From: Shewanella profunda
GTDB lineage: Bacteria; Pseudomonadota; Gammaproteobacteria; Enterobacterales; Shewanellaceae
Length of the DNA stretch: 64,000 nucleotides
Direction: 5' to 3'
Assembly (NCBI RefSeq): GCF_023283765.1
Contig: NZ_JAKILG010000002.1
Coordinates: 62,001 to 126,000 of the forward strand
Both the position numbers and the translations under genes were made by a program. Below, piece by piece: positions 1 to 9,261 of this stretch. The notes beneath the pieces were generated by a model. It was not told the origin of the DNA. It was given only the letters and a program-made list of their open reading frames with translations, and did not search any database. Numbering within the stretch: position 1 is the stretch's first letter; every line of letters starts with the position of its first letter.

Positions 1-223
1 CCCAACGCTTTACAAACAATATGGTGAACTCTGTCGGGCTGACGGCGTTAAATTCCTCGCCTTTGGTATCGATGCAGACTTTGGTGATTGCATCGATGGC
101 CTAGTGCTAGTCGATACCCATAAGCTAAAAGGTAAAAAGTATCAACGCTACATTGGTGCGCATTTGCCTGAAGCTGAACGCATGCTAATAGCACAGGAAG
201 ATGAATGCGAGGAGCTGGATTAG
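1..223 (+). CDS. C-terminus of a putative hemolysin / lysophospholipid acyltransferase-like protein (partial)
   Basis: The frame is open from base 2 to the TAG at 221-223 and gives 73 residues; the start lies outside the window. The tail contains LYKQYGELC, then DFGDCIDGLVLVD, then a lysine-rich stretch ending KYQRYIG and an acidic C-terminus. From memory this resembles the end of the COG3176 'putative hemolysin' family, which carries a PlsC/GNAT-type acyltransferase domain for acylated lipids. Only the C-terminal end is visible, so no catalytic residue can be checked and the family call is tentative. It is co-oriented with the CBS gene 133 bp downstream, and no terminator is visible between them. 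Confidence 0.5.
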   Translation, partial: PTLYKQYGELCRADGVKFLAFGIDADFGDCIDGLVLVDTHKLKGKKYQRYIGAHLPEAERMLIAQEDECEELD

Positions 224-356
224 CCGAAAGCCGTGCGGCTTAATCTTAAATCAGCCATAGGTTAACACTTTGTACTAAGGGATTGGCTAATTAAGCACCA
301 CTCTGTTATAAGTATCTGTAATGCTGTGCATTAACAGAATTAACAGGGAGAGTACC

Positions 357-788
357 ATGACGATCATTATCGCCGATATTATGAGTACCCGAGTCGTCAC
401 TATCGAAATGGACGATCGGCTCACTGTGGCAAAGGAAATATTCGATCAAGCAAACTTTCATCACCTGCTTGTAGTTGATGAATATAAACTAGAGGGAGTG
501 CTCTCTGAGAGGGATTTACTACGAGCGATTAGCCCTAATCTTGGTAGCAGTTCTGAAACCATCAAAGATTTAGAAACCTTGCAAAAACGGGTGCATCAAG
601 TCATGACCCGCAATCCCCTTACTGTAGCCCCTCACATCAACTTAGACGCAGCCACTCGCCTTCTATTAGATAATAATATTGGCTGCTTACCGGTATTAGA
701 GAACGGAAACTTGGTTGGAATAGTCACTTGGAAAGATTTACTGCGTGCCTATTGTGAATGTCGCGCACAAAATCAAAGCGAGTGCTAG
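357..788 (+). CDS. Tandem CBS-domain protein
   Basis: A 143-residue protein made almost entirely of two CBS motifs (about residues 7-58 and 81-135). The repeated signature is seen as IMSTRVVTIE...VLSERDLLRA and VMTRNPLTVA...IVTWKDLLRA. Pairs of CBS motifs form a Bateman module that usually binds adenosyl nucleotides and acts as an energy or ligand sensor. No catalytic or membrane domain is attached, so it is probably a small cytoplasmic regulator with an unknown partner. The ATG at 357 is preferred over the in-frame ATG at 321 because a GGGAG ribosome site lies 6-10 bases upstream and the protein then starts at the family-typical MTIIIADIMS. Its terminator overlaps the stop codon. Confidence 0.85.
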   Translation: MTIIIADIMSTRVVTIEMDDRLTVAKEIFDQANFHHLLVVDEYKLEGVLSERDLLRAISPNLGSSSETIKDLETLQKRVHQVMTRNPLTVAPHINLDAATRLLLDNNIGCLPVLENGNLVGIVTWKDLLRAYCECRAQNQSEC

Positions 789-817
789 CCCTAACTAAAA
801 GCCTGCACTCGCTTTTT
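775..817 (+). terminator. Rho-independent terminator overlapping the CBS gene stop
   Basis: The arm AAAGCGAGTGC (775-785) pairs with GCACTCGCTTT (805-815), giving an 11-bp stem followed by a T run. The left arm lies inside the last codons of the CBS gene and the stop codon starts the loop. The convergent permease gene ends 18 bp further on, so the hairpin may serve both strands. Confidence 0.8.
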
Positions 818-834
818 ATCATCAAATAACGGCT

Positions 835-2187
835 TTAAATCGCCCAGCCGCCCATATAAAACACCACTAAGCCTAAGGTAATCGCCAATACACCTACCTT
901 CAACTTACGCCATTCACCGCTACAAATACGGCCTACCACTAAAGTGACAAAGCCCAGCATAATACCTGTAACAATATTGCAGCTTAAAATGATGAATACG
1001 GCGCAGGTCAATCCCGCCATAGCATCGACCTTATCGTTAAAGTCGAGCTTTGCCACATTGCTCAGCATCAATAAACCCACATACATAAGGGCTGGTGCCG
1101 TTGCATAAGCAGGAACTAAATAACTCAAAGGAGCAAGGAATACCATAAGCAAAAACAACACACCCACAATCGTTGCCGTTAAACCCGTTTTACCGCCCGC
1201 TGCAGTGCCAGCTGCCGACTCGATATACACAGCTGCTGGAGCACCGCCAACCACCCCTGCAAACATGCTGCTCACAGAATCCGATGTTAACGCTCTGCCA
1301 CCGCCGACAATATTATCATCTTTATCGAGCAGGTTAGCTTGGCCAGCCACAGCGCGAATGGTTCCCGTTGCATCGAAAATTGCCGTCATCACTAAGGCCA
1401 ACACTATCGGTAATACCACAGGATTAAAAGCGCCCATAATATCGAGCTGACCAATTAATGAATGTTCAGAGGTAAAATCGGGGAAGGCAAATAAGCCTTG
1501 GTATTTCACACTTGGGTCAAACACTAACCCAAATAACGACAGCACGATAATCACCAGCAAAATGCCACCGGGTACACCACGGCGCTCTAAACCAATAGTT
1601 GCCGCCAAACCAAGTACAGTGGCAATCACAGATAAACTATTAATATCACCTAATTTAACCGGTAAACCCGCATTATTGGCGACAATCAACTGCACGCTGT
1701 TAGTGGCAATTAACAGTAAAAATAAGCCAATACCTATGCCAGTACCGTGGGCTATGCCTTTGGGTAAATTCGCCAGTACCCACTGACGAATACCAGTCAC
1801 ACTCACGAGGGTGAAAGTCACACCCATCAGGAAGATTGCACCTAAGGTGACGGGGATCGACATGCCCTGTCCCAACACTAAGCTAAAGGCCGTAAAGGCC
1901 GTGAGTGAAATAGCGCAACCAATTGCCATGGGTAAATTGGCCCATAGGCCCATCAGTAAAGAACCAAAGGATGCAATTAAACAAGTGGCGATAAACACGG
2001 CGCTGGGATCAAACCCCGCTTGGCCTAGCATATTGGGCACCACAATCACTGAGTAAACCATAGCGAGGAAGGTGGTTAACCCTGCAATCACTTCTTGGCG
2101 AGCTGTGCTACCACGTTGATGAATTGAAAAAAAACGGTCCAGAAATGAACCTGAGGGTACGGCTGTTGAACTTAAGTGCTCAGACAT
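835..2187 (-). CDS. ghxP: GhxP-type guanine/hypoxanthine permease (NCS2, AzgA-like branch)
   Basis: A 450-residue polytopic membrane protein that should import guanine and hypoxanthine by proton symport for purine salvage. The match to remembered E. coli GhxP (YjcD) runs nearly end to end: [20 protein letters not shown] at the N-terminus, [20 protein letters not shown] and [18 protein letters not shown] in the centre, and a GEWRKL...GGWAI end. Length and hydrophobic periodicity are normal for the family. The start MSEHLSS is the only reasonable ATG. It stands alone, convergent with the CBS gene, behind an unusually long leader (2188-2752). Adenine specificity is possible in related branches, so the substrate is inferred from similarity only. 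Confidence 0.9.
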   Translation of the reverse strand: MSEHLSSTAVPSGSFLDRFFSIHQRGSTARQEVIAGLTTFLAMVYSVIVVPNMLGQAGFDPSAVFIATCLIASFGSLLMGLWANLPMAIGCAISLTAFTAFSLVLGQGMSIPVTLGAIFLMGVTFTLVSVTGIRQWVLANLPKGIAHGTGIGIGLFLLLIATNSVQLIVANNAGLPVKLGDINSLSVIATVLGLAATIGLERRGVPGGILLVIIVLSLFGLVFDPSVKYQGLFAFPDFTSEHSLIGQLDIMGAFNPVVLPIVLALVMTAIFDATGTIRAVAGQANLLDKDDNIVGGGRALTSDSVSSMFAGVVGGAPAAVYIESAAGTAAGGKTGLTATIVGVLFLLMVFLAPLSYLVPAYATAPALMYVGLLMLSNVAKLDFNDKVDAMAGLTCAVFIILSCNIVTGIMLGFVTLVVGRICSGEWRKLKVGVLAITLGLVVFYMGGWAI

Positions 2188-2752
2188 AATATTGTTATAC
2201 CTTGTGATCTCTTAAAATTAGGGTCGATACCATAGTGTAAAAAACACCATTGGCGACGCTGGCTACGGCAGATTAGAGCCCCAAATCCATCGGACTTGGG
2301 TGAGAGATCCACATCATTTTCCTACTGCGGGAAAAATCCATGATCTGCATGCAGTGACGCTTCGCAATGGCTAAAATACATTAACCATATTGACGCAGCC
2401 GTTGTTGGCCGCGGATGATACTGGAATATCCCAAGGATAGCTAAGACATCGCCAGCACTTCGATAAAAAATTAGCGATAAAATCCGAAATCAGTTGTTCA
2501 ATAAACAAGCTAACCCCATACAATAACTGTAGTTTTAGATCACAGTAAAACAATTGAAACTCTGCCAGAACAAGATCCAACCAATTTCATACTCGAAATG
2601 CCCAACGTCAAAATATTTTCACTACTCACTATTAATGGAAATGTAATATGCGATCTAAGTTGTGTTATTGAACAAAAACCTAGCTTGCTTTTACAGCCAC
2701 ATAAATATGACTTATGCTTAGCACTACAAATTAAGGCTACCGTTGGCAGGCT
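2188..2752 (-). other. Long non-coding leader/intergenic region with a strong hairpin upstream of ghxP
   Basis: There is no supported gene in these 565 bases. On the minus strand, about 93 bases before the ghxP start, CCCAAGTCC pairs with GGATTTGGG around a GAT loop (2280-2300). A 10-base palindrome CTGCATGCAG lies at 2345-2354, and GTGT-T5-ACAC (about 2234-2248) forms a smaller hairpin followed by the last 45 bases of leader. This could be a structured regulatory leader for the permease, but I could not match it to the purine riboswitch core or to any other riboswitch consensus I know. The part nearest 2752 is AT-rich and should hold the promoter of the downstream PilZ gene. Confidence 0.4.
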
Positions 2753-2773
2753 ATGAAAGGAAAAGAATTGGTT

Positions 2774-3145
2774 ATGGACGAGAGACGCAAATTTTCGCGG
2801 ATTTTATTCGCTGCCAGCGCATCACTACATCAAGAAAACGAGCATTGGCAAACCACCATTCTCGACCTCAGCCTTAATGGCGCATTGGTTGAAGAACCAC
2901 GTGACTTTATTAACACGGGGAAACCGATTCGTTTAAGTTTTACTCTGCCAGAATCCGATATTGAACTGCAAATGGAAACCGAGCTAATCCATCAGAGAAA
3001 CGGCCAACTGGGTTTAAAATGTAATTTTATTGATGTCGATAGCATCAGCCATCTTAAACGTATGGTTGAGCTCAACCTTGGGGATTCGACCCTGCTTAAC
3101 CGAGAACTTGCATTCTTTATTGAAGAGCATAATAACGCCGACTAA
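2774..3145 (+). CDS. Small single-domain PilZ protein (c-di-GMP receptor)
   Basis: A 123-residue protein consisting of one PilZ domain. Both c-di-GMP binding elements are intact: RxxxR as RKFSR (residues 5-9) and DxSxxG as DLSLNG (from residue 31). Proteins like this bind cyclic di-GMP and pass the signal to motility, adhesion or secretion partners. The ATG at 2774 is chosen because it gives the common MDERRKFSR start and has AAAGGAAAA 12 bases upstream; an in-frame ATG at 2753 would add seven residues. It is convergent with radA, with a hairpin between the two gene ends. A much larger double-PilZ protein lies on the other side of radA. The partner is unknown. Confidence 0.85.
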   Translation: MDERRKFSRILFAASASLHQENEHWQTTILDLSLNGALVEEPRDFINTGKPIRLSFTLPESDIELQMETELIHQRNGQLGLKCNFIDVDSISHLKRMVELNLGDSTLLNRELAFFIEEHNNAD

Positions 3146-3159
3146 ATGCATTCATTCGC

Positions 3160-3201
3160 CCAATAGAAACCGCGCCAAGGCAAATGCGTTGTTTCTATTG
3201 G
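3160..3201. terminator. Inverted repeat between convergent PilZ and radA genes
   Basis: CCAATAGAAAC (3160-3170) is exactly complementary to GTTTCTATTGG (3191-3201), and a CGC/GCG pair extends the stem inward. It lies between two convergent gene ends, where a bidirectional terminator is expected, but there is no long T run on either side. Confidence 0.5.
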
Positions 3202-3223
3202 TAAGCATATATCAAACTCTGCG

Positions 3224-4588
3224 CTAAATAGCCTCTAGGGCTTCAGATAGTTTTGAAACACCTATGACTTCCATTCCAATAGGAGGCTTTTTCGGTACAT
3301 TTGCCTTTGGCACTATCGCTCGCTTAAAGCCATGCTTAGCCGCTTCAATGAGTCTCTCTTGCCCATTAGGTACAGGGCGAATTTCGCCGGATAAGCCTAC
3401 CTCACCAAATGCGACCAAATCACTGGGTAAAATCTCGCCACGAAAGCTGGACACCATAGCGAGTAACAAGGTTAGATCCGCACTGGTTTCAGTAACTTTA
3501 ACGCCTCCAACCACGTTGACAAATACGTCCTGATCCGACATTTGTAAACCACCATGACGGTGCATTACCGCAAGTAACATGGCTAAACGGTTCGCATCCA
3601 TACCCACAGCCACACGGCGAGGATTAGACATAGCCGAGTTATCCACCAGCACTTGTAATTCCACCAACAGCGGGCGAGTACCTTCCCAAACGACCATAAC
3701 TAAAGAACCCGAAGACTCCTCTTCACCGCGGGATAAAAATATCGCAGAAGGATTAGCGACTTCTTTTAAACCACGTTCGGTCATCGCAAACACGCCTAAC
3801 TCATTAATTGCGCCAAAACGATTTTTGTGGGACCGCAGGGTACGATAGCGACTATCGCTATCCCCTTCAAACATCACAGAGCAGTCGATACAATGCTCAA
3901 GCACCTTGGGACCAGCAAGACTGCCGTCCTTAGTCACATGACCAACCATAATCACGGCTATACCATTTTGTTTGGCAAAACGAGTCAGATAAGAGGCCGA
4001 TTCGCGCACCTGCGACACGCTGCCAGGGCTCGATGCCACGTCACTCATATGCATAACCTGAATTGAATCTACCACAATCACCTTAGGCAATTCCTTTAGG
4101 GCGACTTCGCAAATTTGCTCGACACTGGTTTCCGATAACATCCGCAATTTATTGGTAGGTAAACCTAGGCGATGGGCGCGCATCGCCACCTGCTGCAATG
4201 ACTCCTCACCAGTAACGTATAACGCAGGCATTTGTTCAGCCAGATAACATAACGTCTGCAACAACAAGGTACTCTTACCCGCACCAGGGTGACCACCGAT
4301 AAGAATCGCCGAACCAGGGACAATACCTCCACCCAGCACTCGGTCGAGTTCGCCAAAGTGACTCAAAATTCGCGGTAAGGCATTTAAATCTATTTGATCT
4401 AAGGTTTTGACTTCACTACTACTTGTTCCAGCATAACCGGCAAACTTAGTGCCACGCCCAAGCGTCGCAGCACCGAGTCTGACTTCGGTGATCGTATTCC
4501 ACTCTTGGCAAGCACTACATTGACCTTGCCAACGTGGGAAATCTTGCCCACACTCATTACACACGTACGCGGTTTTATTCTTTGCCAT
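3224..4588 (-). CDS. radA: DNA repair protein RadA
   Basis: A 454-residue RecA-related ATPase that drives branch migration and processes recombination intermediates. Domains in order: a C4 zinc finger (Cys10, 13, 24, 27), the ATPase core with Walker A GGHPGAGKST near residue 98, the RadA-specific KNRFG motif, and a C-terminal Lon-protease-like domain ending in a helix. Length matches the E. coli protein (460). The start MAKNKTAYVCNECG is the standard one. It is divergent from the double-PilZ gene with 102 bp between starts. serB, its partner in the E. coli serB-radA pair, lies about 3.6 kb away, with the PilZ and hydrolase genes inserted between. Confidence 0.97.
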   Translation of the reverse strand: MAKNKTAYVCNECGQDFPRWQGQCSACQEWNTITEVRLGAATLGRGTKFAGYAGTSSSEVKTLDQIDLNALPRILSHFGELDRVLGGGIVPGSAILIGGHPGAGKSTLLLQTLCYLAEQMPALYVTGEESLQQVAMRAHRLGLPTNKLRMLSETSVEQICEVALKELPKVIVVDSIQVMHMSDVASSPGSVSQVRESASYLTRFAKQNGIAVIMVGHVTKDGSLAGPKVLEHCIDCSVMFEGDSDSRYRTLRSHKNRFGAINELGVFAMTERGLKEVANPSAIFLSRGEEESSGSLVMVVWEGTRPLLVELQVLVDNSAMSNPRRVAVGMDANRLAMLLAVMHRHGGLQMSDQDVFVNVVGGVKVTETSADLTLLLAMVSSFRGEILPSDLVAFGEVGLSGEIRPVPNGQERLIEAAKHGFKRAIVPKANVPKKPPIGMEVIGVSKLSEALEAI

Positions 4589-4690
4589 AACTTATTAAAA
4601 TCTGTATAAAATCAATTTAAGTAACTGTGAATACTGCCGACATAAGACTAACAGCACGATACTAAATAAGCATCAGAAAAGAACCCTCAT

Positions 4691-7072
4691 ATGAGTTTAG
4701 ATAACCATAGTGCGCTCATTGAACAGCTAAAGCCGCTGCTTATGGAACCTAACTTCCATGAGATTTTTCAACAACTGACGATTGATGAGACCAATTCGAC
4801 ACGTTTTCTACTAAAAATGGAACTCAATCGTTTAGCTTCGCCTTGCACACGTATTATCGATCTTAGGGATAAATCTGAGCTTCCCTGTACTGAATCCATG
4901 CTCGGCCAACAACGCCACTTCTTAGATGAGCCCGCCAAACACAGTCTTCACGAAGCAATGTCACTCTACCGTAATCAATATACTTTAGGTGTGTATGAAT
5001 ATGTTATCGCGGCTCACCAACAACGTCGTCAAAAATTACGTCAAGGTATACAACAAACTGATGCAATAGAGTCCGAACCTTTTATGGTGCCAGGCGTGGT
5101 ATTAGGGAGTTATTTCAATCGCACTGAAGAACGGATGAATTACAGCATTCGTATCACAGTCTCACAATCGGGACGCGGAGAAATGCCAGGCATCACCGCC
5201 GATCTCTCCGTCAATGGCGCTCGAATTCGACTCGCGGCTAATCATTCATTTGACCTTGATAAACCATTAAAAGTAAAACTGCTTGAGCTTAGCGAAGAAT
5301 ATTATTACCCCGATCTGCAACTCGGTGTCGACTACGAAATCGTCGATAGCCAAACGAATGGCGAGTTTATTTGGTTAAGGCTTAAACGTATTAGTGGCAG
5401 TGAAGCCCTAGGCGAAATGCTCGGTAATTTAATCAGAGGCTATAAACTACGTTATAAAGTCGATGTAAATGATGTACTCGTTACCGCTTCAGGACTTGGG
5501 TTTGAGCGTCATTATTTGCCACATTTACCGCATCTATCGCTCTATTTCAATACCCAAACCCAAGGTTTGAGCCATATGCTGCTCAGCCGTGATAACCAAC
5601 AAATAGTGCATTATTTTCAGGATGAGAATGATGTAAGCCAATTACCGGCAATGCTGACGCAAACGAGGCTATCCGCATTACTCAATCATCCTGAAGATCC
5701 AGACCATGGGTTGTTTTTTAGCTTTACTTATAACGCTCAGGGGTGCTTATGCTTTTATTCCGCAACCCTAGCAGAGCTAAAAGCTAAGGGCATGATGCCA
5801 TTATTTTTAGGCTTTGCATCGACTAAACCTAGCTGGCGGATCTTTAAGCTCACCCAAGATAAAATCTACCATGATAAAGGTTACCGCCGCGCCACGTTAC
5901 CGGGGGATGAGGCTAAATACAGTCCCCTAGTCGAACAACAATTGGCTCAATTCAGTCATTTACTACAACTTATTGATCTTACAAATGAAGACGTAAGAGA
6001 ATCCTATAAAGCCTGGCAAGACAATAGTAATGCTAATACGCTGAAAACCTTTGCCCAACAAAAACTAACAACACACTCCATTAAACCGATTTCAATGCAG
6101 TTTAGTGAACGTCGGCAGGAAGCCCGTTTTGCCTTTAAAACGTTAGTCAATGTCTCCCAAGGTGAGCTTAAAGCAGCGGGGATTAGTTTAGATATTTCCA
6201 GTAGAGGTATGCAGTTAACCCTAGATAATCCAACCGAGTTCTCGTCGAATAAACCTTTGATGCTCAGCTTTCCAAAGTTACAAACTATTGCAGGTAAAAC
6301 CCAACTGGATCACCTCCCCTATCGTTTAGTTAGAACGCGCAAAAATGGTGTCACCTTACATTTAACCGCTGTTATGGGTCACACCCCCCATGTGGGAGTC
6401 GAGTTTTTAAATAAACTCATTGCCCATAATAAGGAAAAGCTCGAACAACTCACACAGAACGATAGCGAAGTAAAAGAGCTTGCCGATGGCTTAAAAAACA
6501 TTCTGTTACGTGACCTACATTCAGTGCCCTATTTTGTCGAAAAAACAACTAAATCAGCCCAAATCGCCTGCCTTGGTGTTAGCACTCAACAGGATGATAT
6601 CTGTGATATTTTTGCGGCTGGCACCTTTGATACACTGCAATACAATTTGGGGCCATTGCTCAAGGATGGCATCTTTAAGCGAGATATTCTCGATCCTATA
6701 CGCCAAATGAAACCCCAACAAGATATGGATTTTATTGAAGTATTTATCCAGCTTACACGTCAATCCCGGGGGCAGATTCACCTAAAATGTGTACTGGCGA
6801 GTGAAATATCGAATACCCAAGCTAAACTCACGTTTATTCATCAGAGTAAAATTGCGGGACGATTTATGGCGCTACGTATCTACCGCGGTGCAACGGAAAA
6901 ACCCGATATGAGCTATCTACGCCGCGAGCTTGAATATATTAATATTCATGCTAATCACAAGGCGAAACAGCTTGAAGAACAGCTATGGCGTATTATTGGC
7001 GTGGGAGAATTATTGGATATAACCCAAGAAGTGGAACTTAGATATCCTGCACTGCATCAAAAACAGTCTTAA
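4691..7072 (+). CDS. Large protein with two PilZ domains
   Basis: A 793-residue cytoplasmic protein without a signal peptide or clear membrane segment. Two PilZ signatures are visible. The first has RTEER (144-148) and DLSVNG (171-176); the second has RQEAR (475-479) and DISSRG (501-506). Each has the RxxxR and DxSxxG elements needed to bind cyclic di-GMP. The roughly 110 N-terminal residues, the 260-residue linker and the 200-residue tail match no family I recognise. The arrangement suggests a multi-site c-di-GMP sensor or scaffold; its output is unknown. It is divergent from radA and followed, convergently, by an alpha/beta hydrolase. No dedicated c-di-GMP enzyme is adjacent. Confidence 0.85.
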   Translation: MSLDNHSALIEQLKPLLMEPNFHEIFQQLTIDETNSTRFLLKMELNRLASPCTRIIDLRDKSELPCTESMLGQQRHFLDEPAKHSLHEAMSLYRNQYTLGVYEYVIAAHQQRRQKLRQGIQQTDAIESEPFMVPGVVLGSYFNRTEERMNYSIRITVSQSGRGEMPGITADLSVNGARIRLAANHSFDLDKPLKVKLLELSEEYYYPDLQLGVDYEIVDSQTNGEFIWLRLKRISGSEALGEMLGNLIRGYKLRYKVDVNDVLVTASGLGFERHYLPHLPHLSLYFNTQTQGLSHMLLSRDNQQIVHYFQDENDVSQLPAMLTQTRLSALLNHPEDPDHGLFFSFTYNAQGCLCFYSATLAELKAKGMMPLFLGFASTKPSWRIFKLTQDKIYHDKGYRRATLPGDEAKYSPLVEQQLAQFSHLLQLIDLTNEDVRESYKAWQDNSNANTLKTFAQQKLTTHSIKPISMQFSERRQEARFAFKTLVNVSQGELKAAGISLDISSRGMQLTLDNPTEFSSNKPLMLSFPKLQTIAGKTQLDHLPYRLVRTRKNGVTLHLTAVMGHTPHVGVEFLNKLIAHNKEKLEQLTQNDSEVKELADGLKNILLRDLHSVPYFVEKTTKSAQIACLGVSTQQDDICDIFAAGTFDTLQYNLGPLLKDGIFKRDILDPIRQMKPQQDMDFIEVFIQLTRQSRGQIHLKCVLASEISNTQAKLTFIHQSKIAGRFMALRIYRGATEKPDMSYLRRELEYINIHANHKAKQLEEQLWRIIGVGELLDITQEVELRYPALHQKQS

Positions 7073-7108
7073 TTGGCGCAGTGCTACCAACTATCAATAG
7101 TGGCATTA

Positions 7109-8086
7109 TTAATCCTTTAACACGCAAAGATCAAAAGCCAAATACCAGTCACGGATCAATGGAAAATGATCACTTGCCGCATCTAAATGGGTCAACATCT
7201 CCGCGTGCCCATAATCCTGCTTAAAACCGTTCGCTTTCGATAACAAGGTAAATTTAACCCGTTTGAACCCACATTCGGTAATCATATCGGCGACATCTTC
7301 TGGATGACCTAGTACAGTGTCATTTTGCCCCGCAATAAACCAAGCTTTTGGCCATTGAGTATCGGCTGCCGCCTTTGCATAATCAAATCTATCATCATGA
7401 TCGCACCATTCACCCCGCACCCAATCAATACTTTGAGTTAATGATGCACGGCTTTCATTATCCATACCAACGCGCAATTTATCCGCCGCAAGGTAACCTT
7501 GGCCCATCGCTAAACTGGGAGCGAGTCGATTCCAAAATACATCGACCATCAACCATTTTTTAAAGGATTTCACTCGGATAGTACGCTTGCTGCCAAAGGT
7601 GAGTAGTGAGCGGACACTTAGCTGCAATTCTGGATAGCGCGCAAGACTGCTCGCCATCAACACGCCGCCCCAAGAATGAGCGCACCAATGCACTTGCGAT
7701 GGCGCAGTAACGGCAAGCCCTTGGCAAGTAGTTTGATGTAAATCCAAGATAAACTGCTGTACTAAGGGGATCTGCTCGCGAATAACTTCTCCCTGTCCTA
7801 GGGTAAAACCCCGGGTGATCTTGGGAATACTTAGCCCTCTTCCAGCAGTATCAAGCACATAAACGACAAAACCAGCCTTAGCTAGAAAACACCCGAGACC
7901 ACGACCACTTTGGCTATAAAATACCCTGCCATTAGACATAGCACCGTGAAGCATCAAGATCGGCGTTTTTGAGAAATTGGCCTGAGCGGGTAACAATTGA
8001 CGCAGATGTAACTGTCCATCCCGATAGGGAATATAGAGTGAAGTCTGTGAAATGGCCGAAGTCGCACCAGAAATAAGCTGAGTCAA
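7109..8086 (-). CDS. Alpha/beta hydrolase
   Basis: A 325-residue protein of the alpha/beta hydrolase fold. The oxyanion region appears as MLHGAMSNGRVF, the nucleophile elbow as AHSWGG (GxSxG-like with His at the first position), the acid as GQNDTVLG, and a likely catalytic His in DYGHAEML or the later HLDAASDH. The VYVLDTAGRGLS motif is typical of lipase- or esterase-like members. The substrate cannot be deduced. The only suitable start is TTG at 8086 without a clear ribosome site, so the N-terminus is uncertain. It lies downstream of serB, but a hairpin at 8140-8171 separates them, so it is probably transcribed on its own. Confidence 0.8.
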   Translation of the reverse strand: MTQLISGATSAISQTSLYIPYRDGQLHLRQLLPAQANFSKTPILMLHGAMSNGRVFYSQSGRGLGCFLAKAGFVVYVLDTAGRGLSIPKITRGFTLGQGEVIREQIPLVQQFILDLHQTTCQGLAVTAPSQVHWCAHSWGGVLMASSLARYPELQLSVRSLLTFGSKRTIRVKSFKKWLMVDVFWNRLAPSLAMGQGYLAADKLRVGMDNESRASLTQSIDWVRGEWCDHDDRFDYAKAAADTQWPKAWFIAGQNDTVLGHPEDVADMITECGFKRVKFTLLSKANGFKQDYGHAEMLTHLDAASDHFPLIRDWYLAFDLCVLKD

Positions 8087-8139
8087 AATAAGTCGCTGGC
8101 AGTTTATTAAGTAGAACTAAACTACCAGTTCACATTCAA

Positions 8140-8171
8140 AAAACAAGAGTCATTACTCTAACCCCTGTTTT
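8140..8171 (-). terminator. Terminator after serB
   Basis: On the minus strand AAAACA, a short internal loop, AGAGT, an AATG loop, ACTCT and TGTTTT form a two-part stem followed by further T residues. It lies 31 bases after the serB stop, between serB and the hydrolase gene. Confidence 0.5.
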
Positions 8172-8201
8172 AATATTGATTAATACCAATAAATGGACAA
8201 C

Positions 8202-9197
8202 CTAGTTTTGTAATAAGTAAGGTAACACCCGCAAGTCGAGGTGGCGAATATGGGCGTCCGCTGCTGCAGCTAACTTAGGTTTAGCATGGAATGCAATGCC
8301 AAAATCTGCCGCTTTGACCATAGGAATATCGTTGGCACCATCACCAATAGCCACTCTTTGGCCCTTAGGGATATTCCACTGCGCGCTGCAACGCTCTACT
8401 ACATCAGCCTTAAATTGTGCATCAACAACCTTACCTGTCACAGTGCCCGCCAGTTTACCGTCAATAATGACTAACTCATTGGCAAAGGCTGCATCTAAGT
8501 TCAATAGCTGCTTTAAATGCCCCACAAAGGGCGTAAAGCCACCCGAAGCCACTACTAGGTGCCAATGATGCAACTTAAGCTCAGCAAGCATGGGTTCAAG
8601 CCCAGGCATTAAAGGTAATTTTTTACACAGAGTGGCAATAATACTGGCATCGGCTCCCTTAAGTTGAGCGACTCGTTGGCGTAAACTCTGCTCAAAATCG
8701 AGTTCGCCCTGCATGGCTCTTTCGGTTATCGCCGCCACTTGCTCCCCAACTCCGGCCATAGCCGCTAATTCGTCGATGCATTCGATTTGAATCGCAGTTG
8801 AATCCATATCCATCACAAGTAACCCTGGCACACTCAATTTGGGCAACTCGGTATTAAAAATATGCAATTCAGCCCAAGCATGGGGGAAAGTCGCTAACAG
8901 CTCGGGCGATGGCTCAAGGGGTAAAGCAAGTTCAACACAATGCAAAGCCACTTGGCGTTTGATTGACGCAATATAAACATGGGGTAATTTGAATGTTCTA
9001 GCTAACGTTAACAACCACTCAGCGAGGGATTTCTGTGCACTTATCTCTTGATAAATCACCCTAATACGTACAAGCGTTCCCAATGGTGGAGTCTCAGACT
9101 CTTGATAAGCCTCAAAGGTATACCCTTGATATTCAAACCGTGGCGAAGGGCTAGCCGCTAACCATAAAAAAAGCGCATCTTGGTTCAAGCTTTCCAT
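8202..9197 (-). CDS. serB: Phosphoserine phosphatase SerB
   Basis: Catalyses the last step of serine synthesis, O-phosphoserine to serine plus phosphate. The HAD catalytic motif is seen as DMDSTAIQIECIDELA, motif II as VASGGFTPF, and the metal-binding motif as IGDGANDIPMV. The roughly 110 N-terminal residues form the ACT-like region found in gammaproteobacterial SerB. The ATG at 9197 (331 residues, start MESLNQDALF) is preferred; the in-frame TTG at 9215 lacks a ribosome site. The gene is divergent from the ytjB-like gene, the same arrangement as in E. coli, and an inverted repeat lies in the short region between them. Confidence 0.96.
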   Translation of the reverse strand: MESLNQDALFLWLAASPSPRFEYQGYTFEAYQESETPPLGTLVRIRVIYQEISAQKSLAEWLLTLARTFKLPHVYIASIKRQVALHCVELALPLEPSPELLATFPHAWAELHIFNTELPKLSVPGLLVMDMDSTAIQIECIDELAAMAGVGEQVAAITERAMQGELDFEQSLRQRVAQLKGADASIIATLCKKLPLMPGLEPMLAELKLHHWHLVVASGGFTPFVGHLKQLLNLDAAFANELVIIDGKLAGTVTGKVVDAQFKADVVERCSAQWNIPKGQRVAIGDGANDIPMVKAADFGIAFHAKPKLAAAADAHIRHLDLRVLPYLLQN

Positions 9198-9222
9198 AGG
9201 ACTCGTGTTCTCCAACTATCGG

Positions 9223-9254
9223 GCTTACTCATAATCAATTATGATTAGGTAAGC
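9223..9254. promoter_or_regulatory. Inverted repeat in the serB / ytjB divergent region
   Basis: The outer arms GCTTAC (9223-9228) and GTAAGC (9249-9254) enclose an inner palindrome CATAAT-CA-ATTATG. It occupies about half of the 64 bases separating the two divergent starts, where it could be an operator or overlap both promoters. No regulator can be named. Confidence 0.35.
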
Positions 9255-9261
9255 GCTCTAA

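Noticed and set aside
2188..2480. Purine riboswitch before ghxP
   Set aside because: I could not align the conserved purine riboswitch junction or its kissing loops. Only generic hairpins are visible, so no riboswitch is called.
2371..2580. Minus-strand open frame of 69 codons in the ghxP upstream region
   Set aside because: No ribosome site, no recognisable protein features, and it lies in an AT-rich control region.
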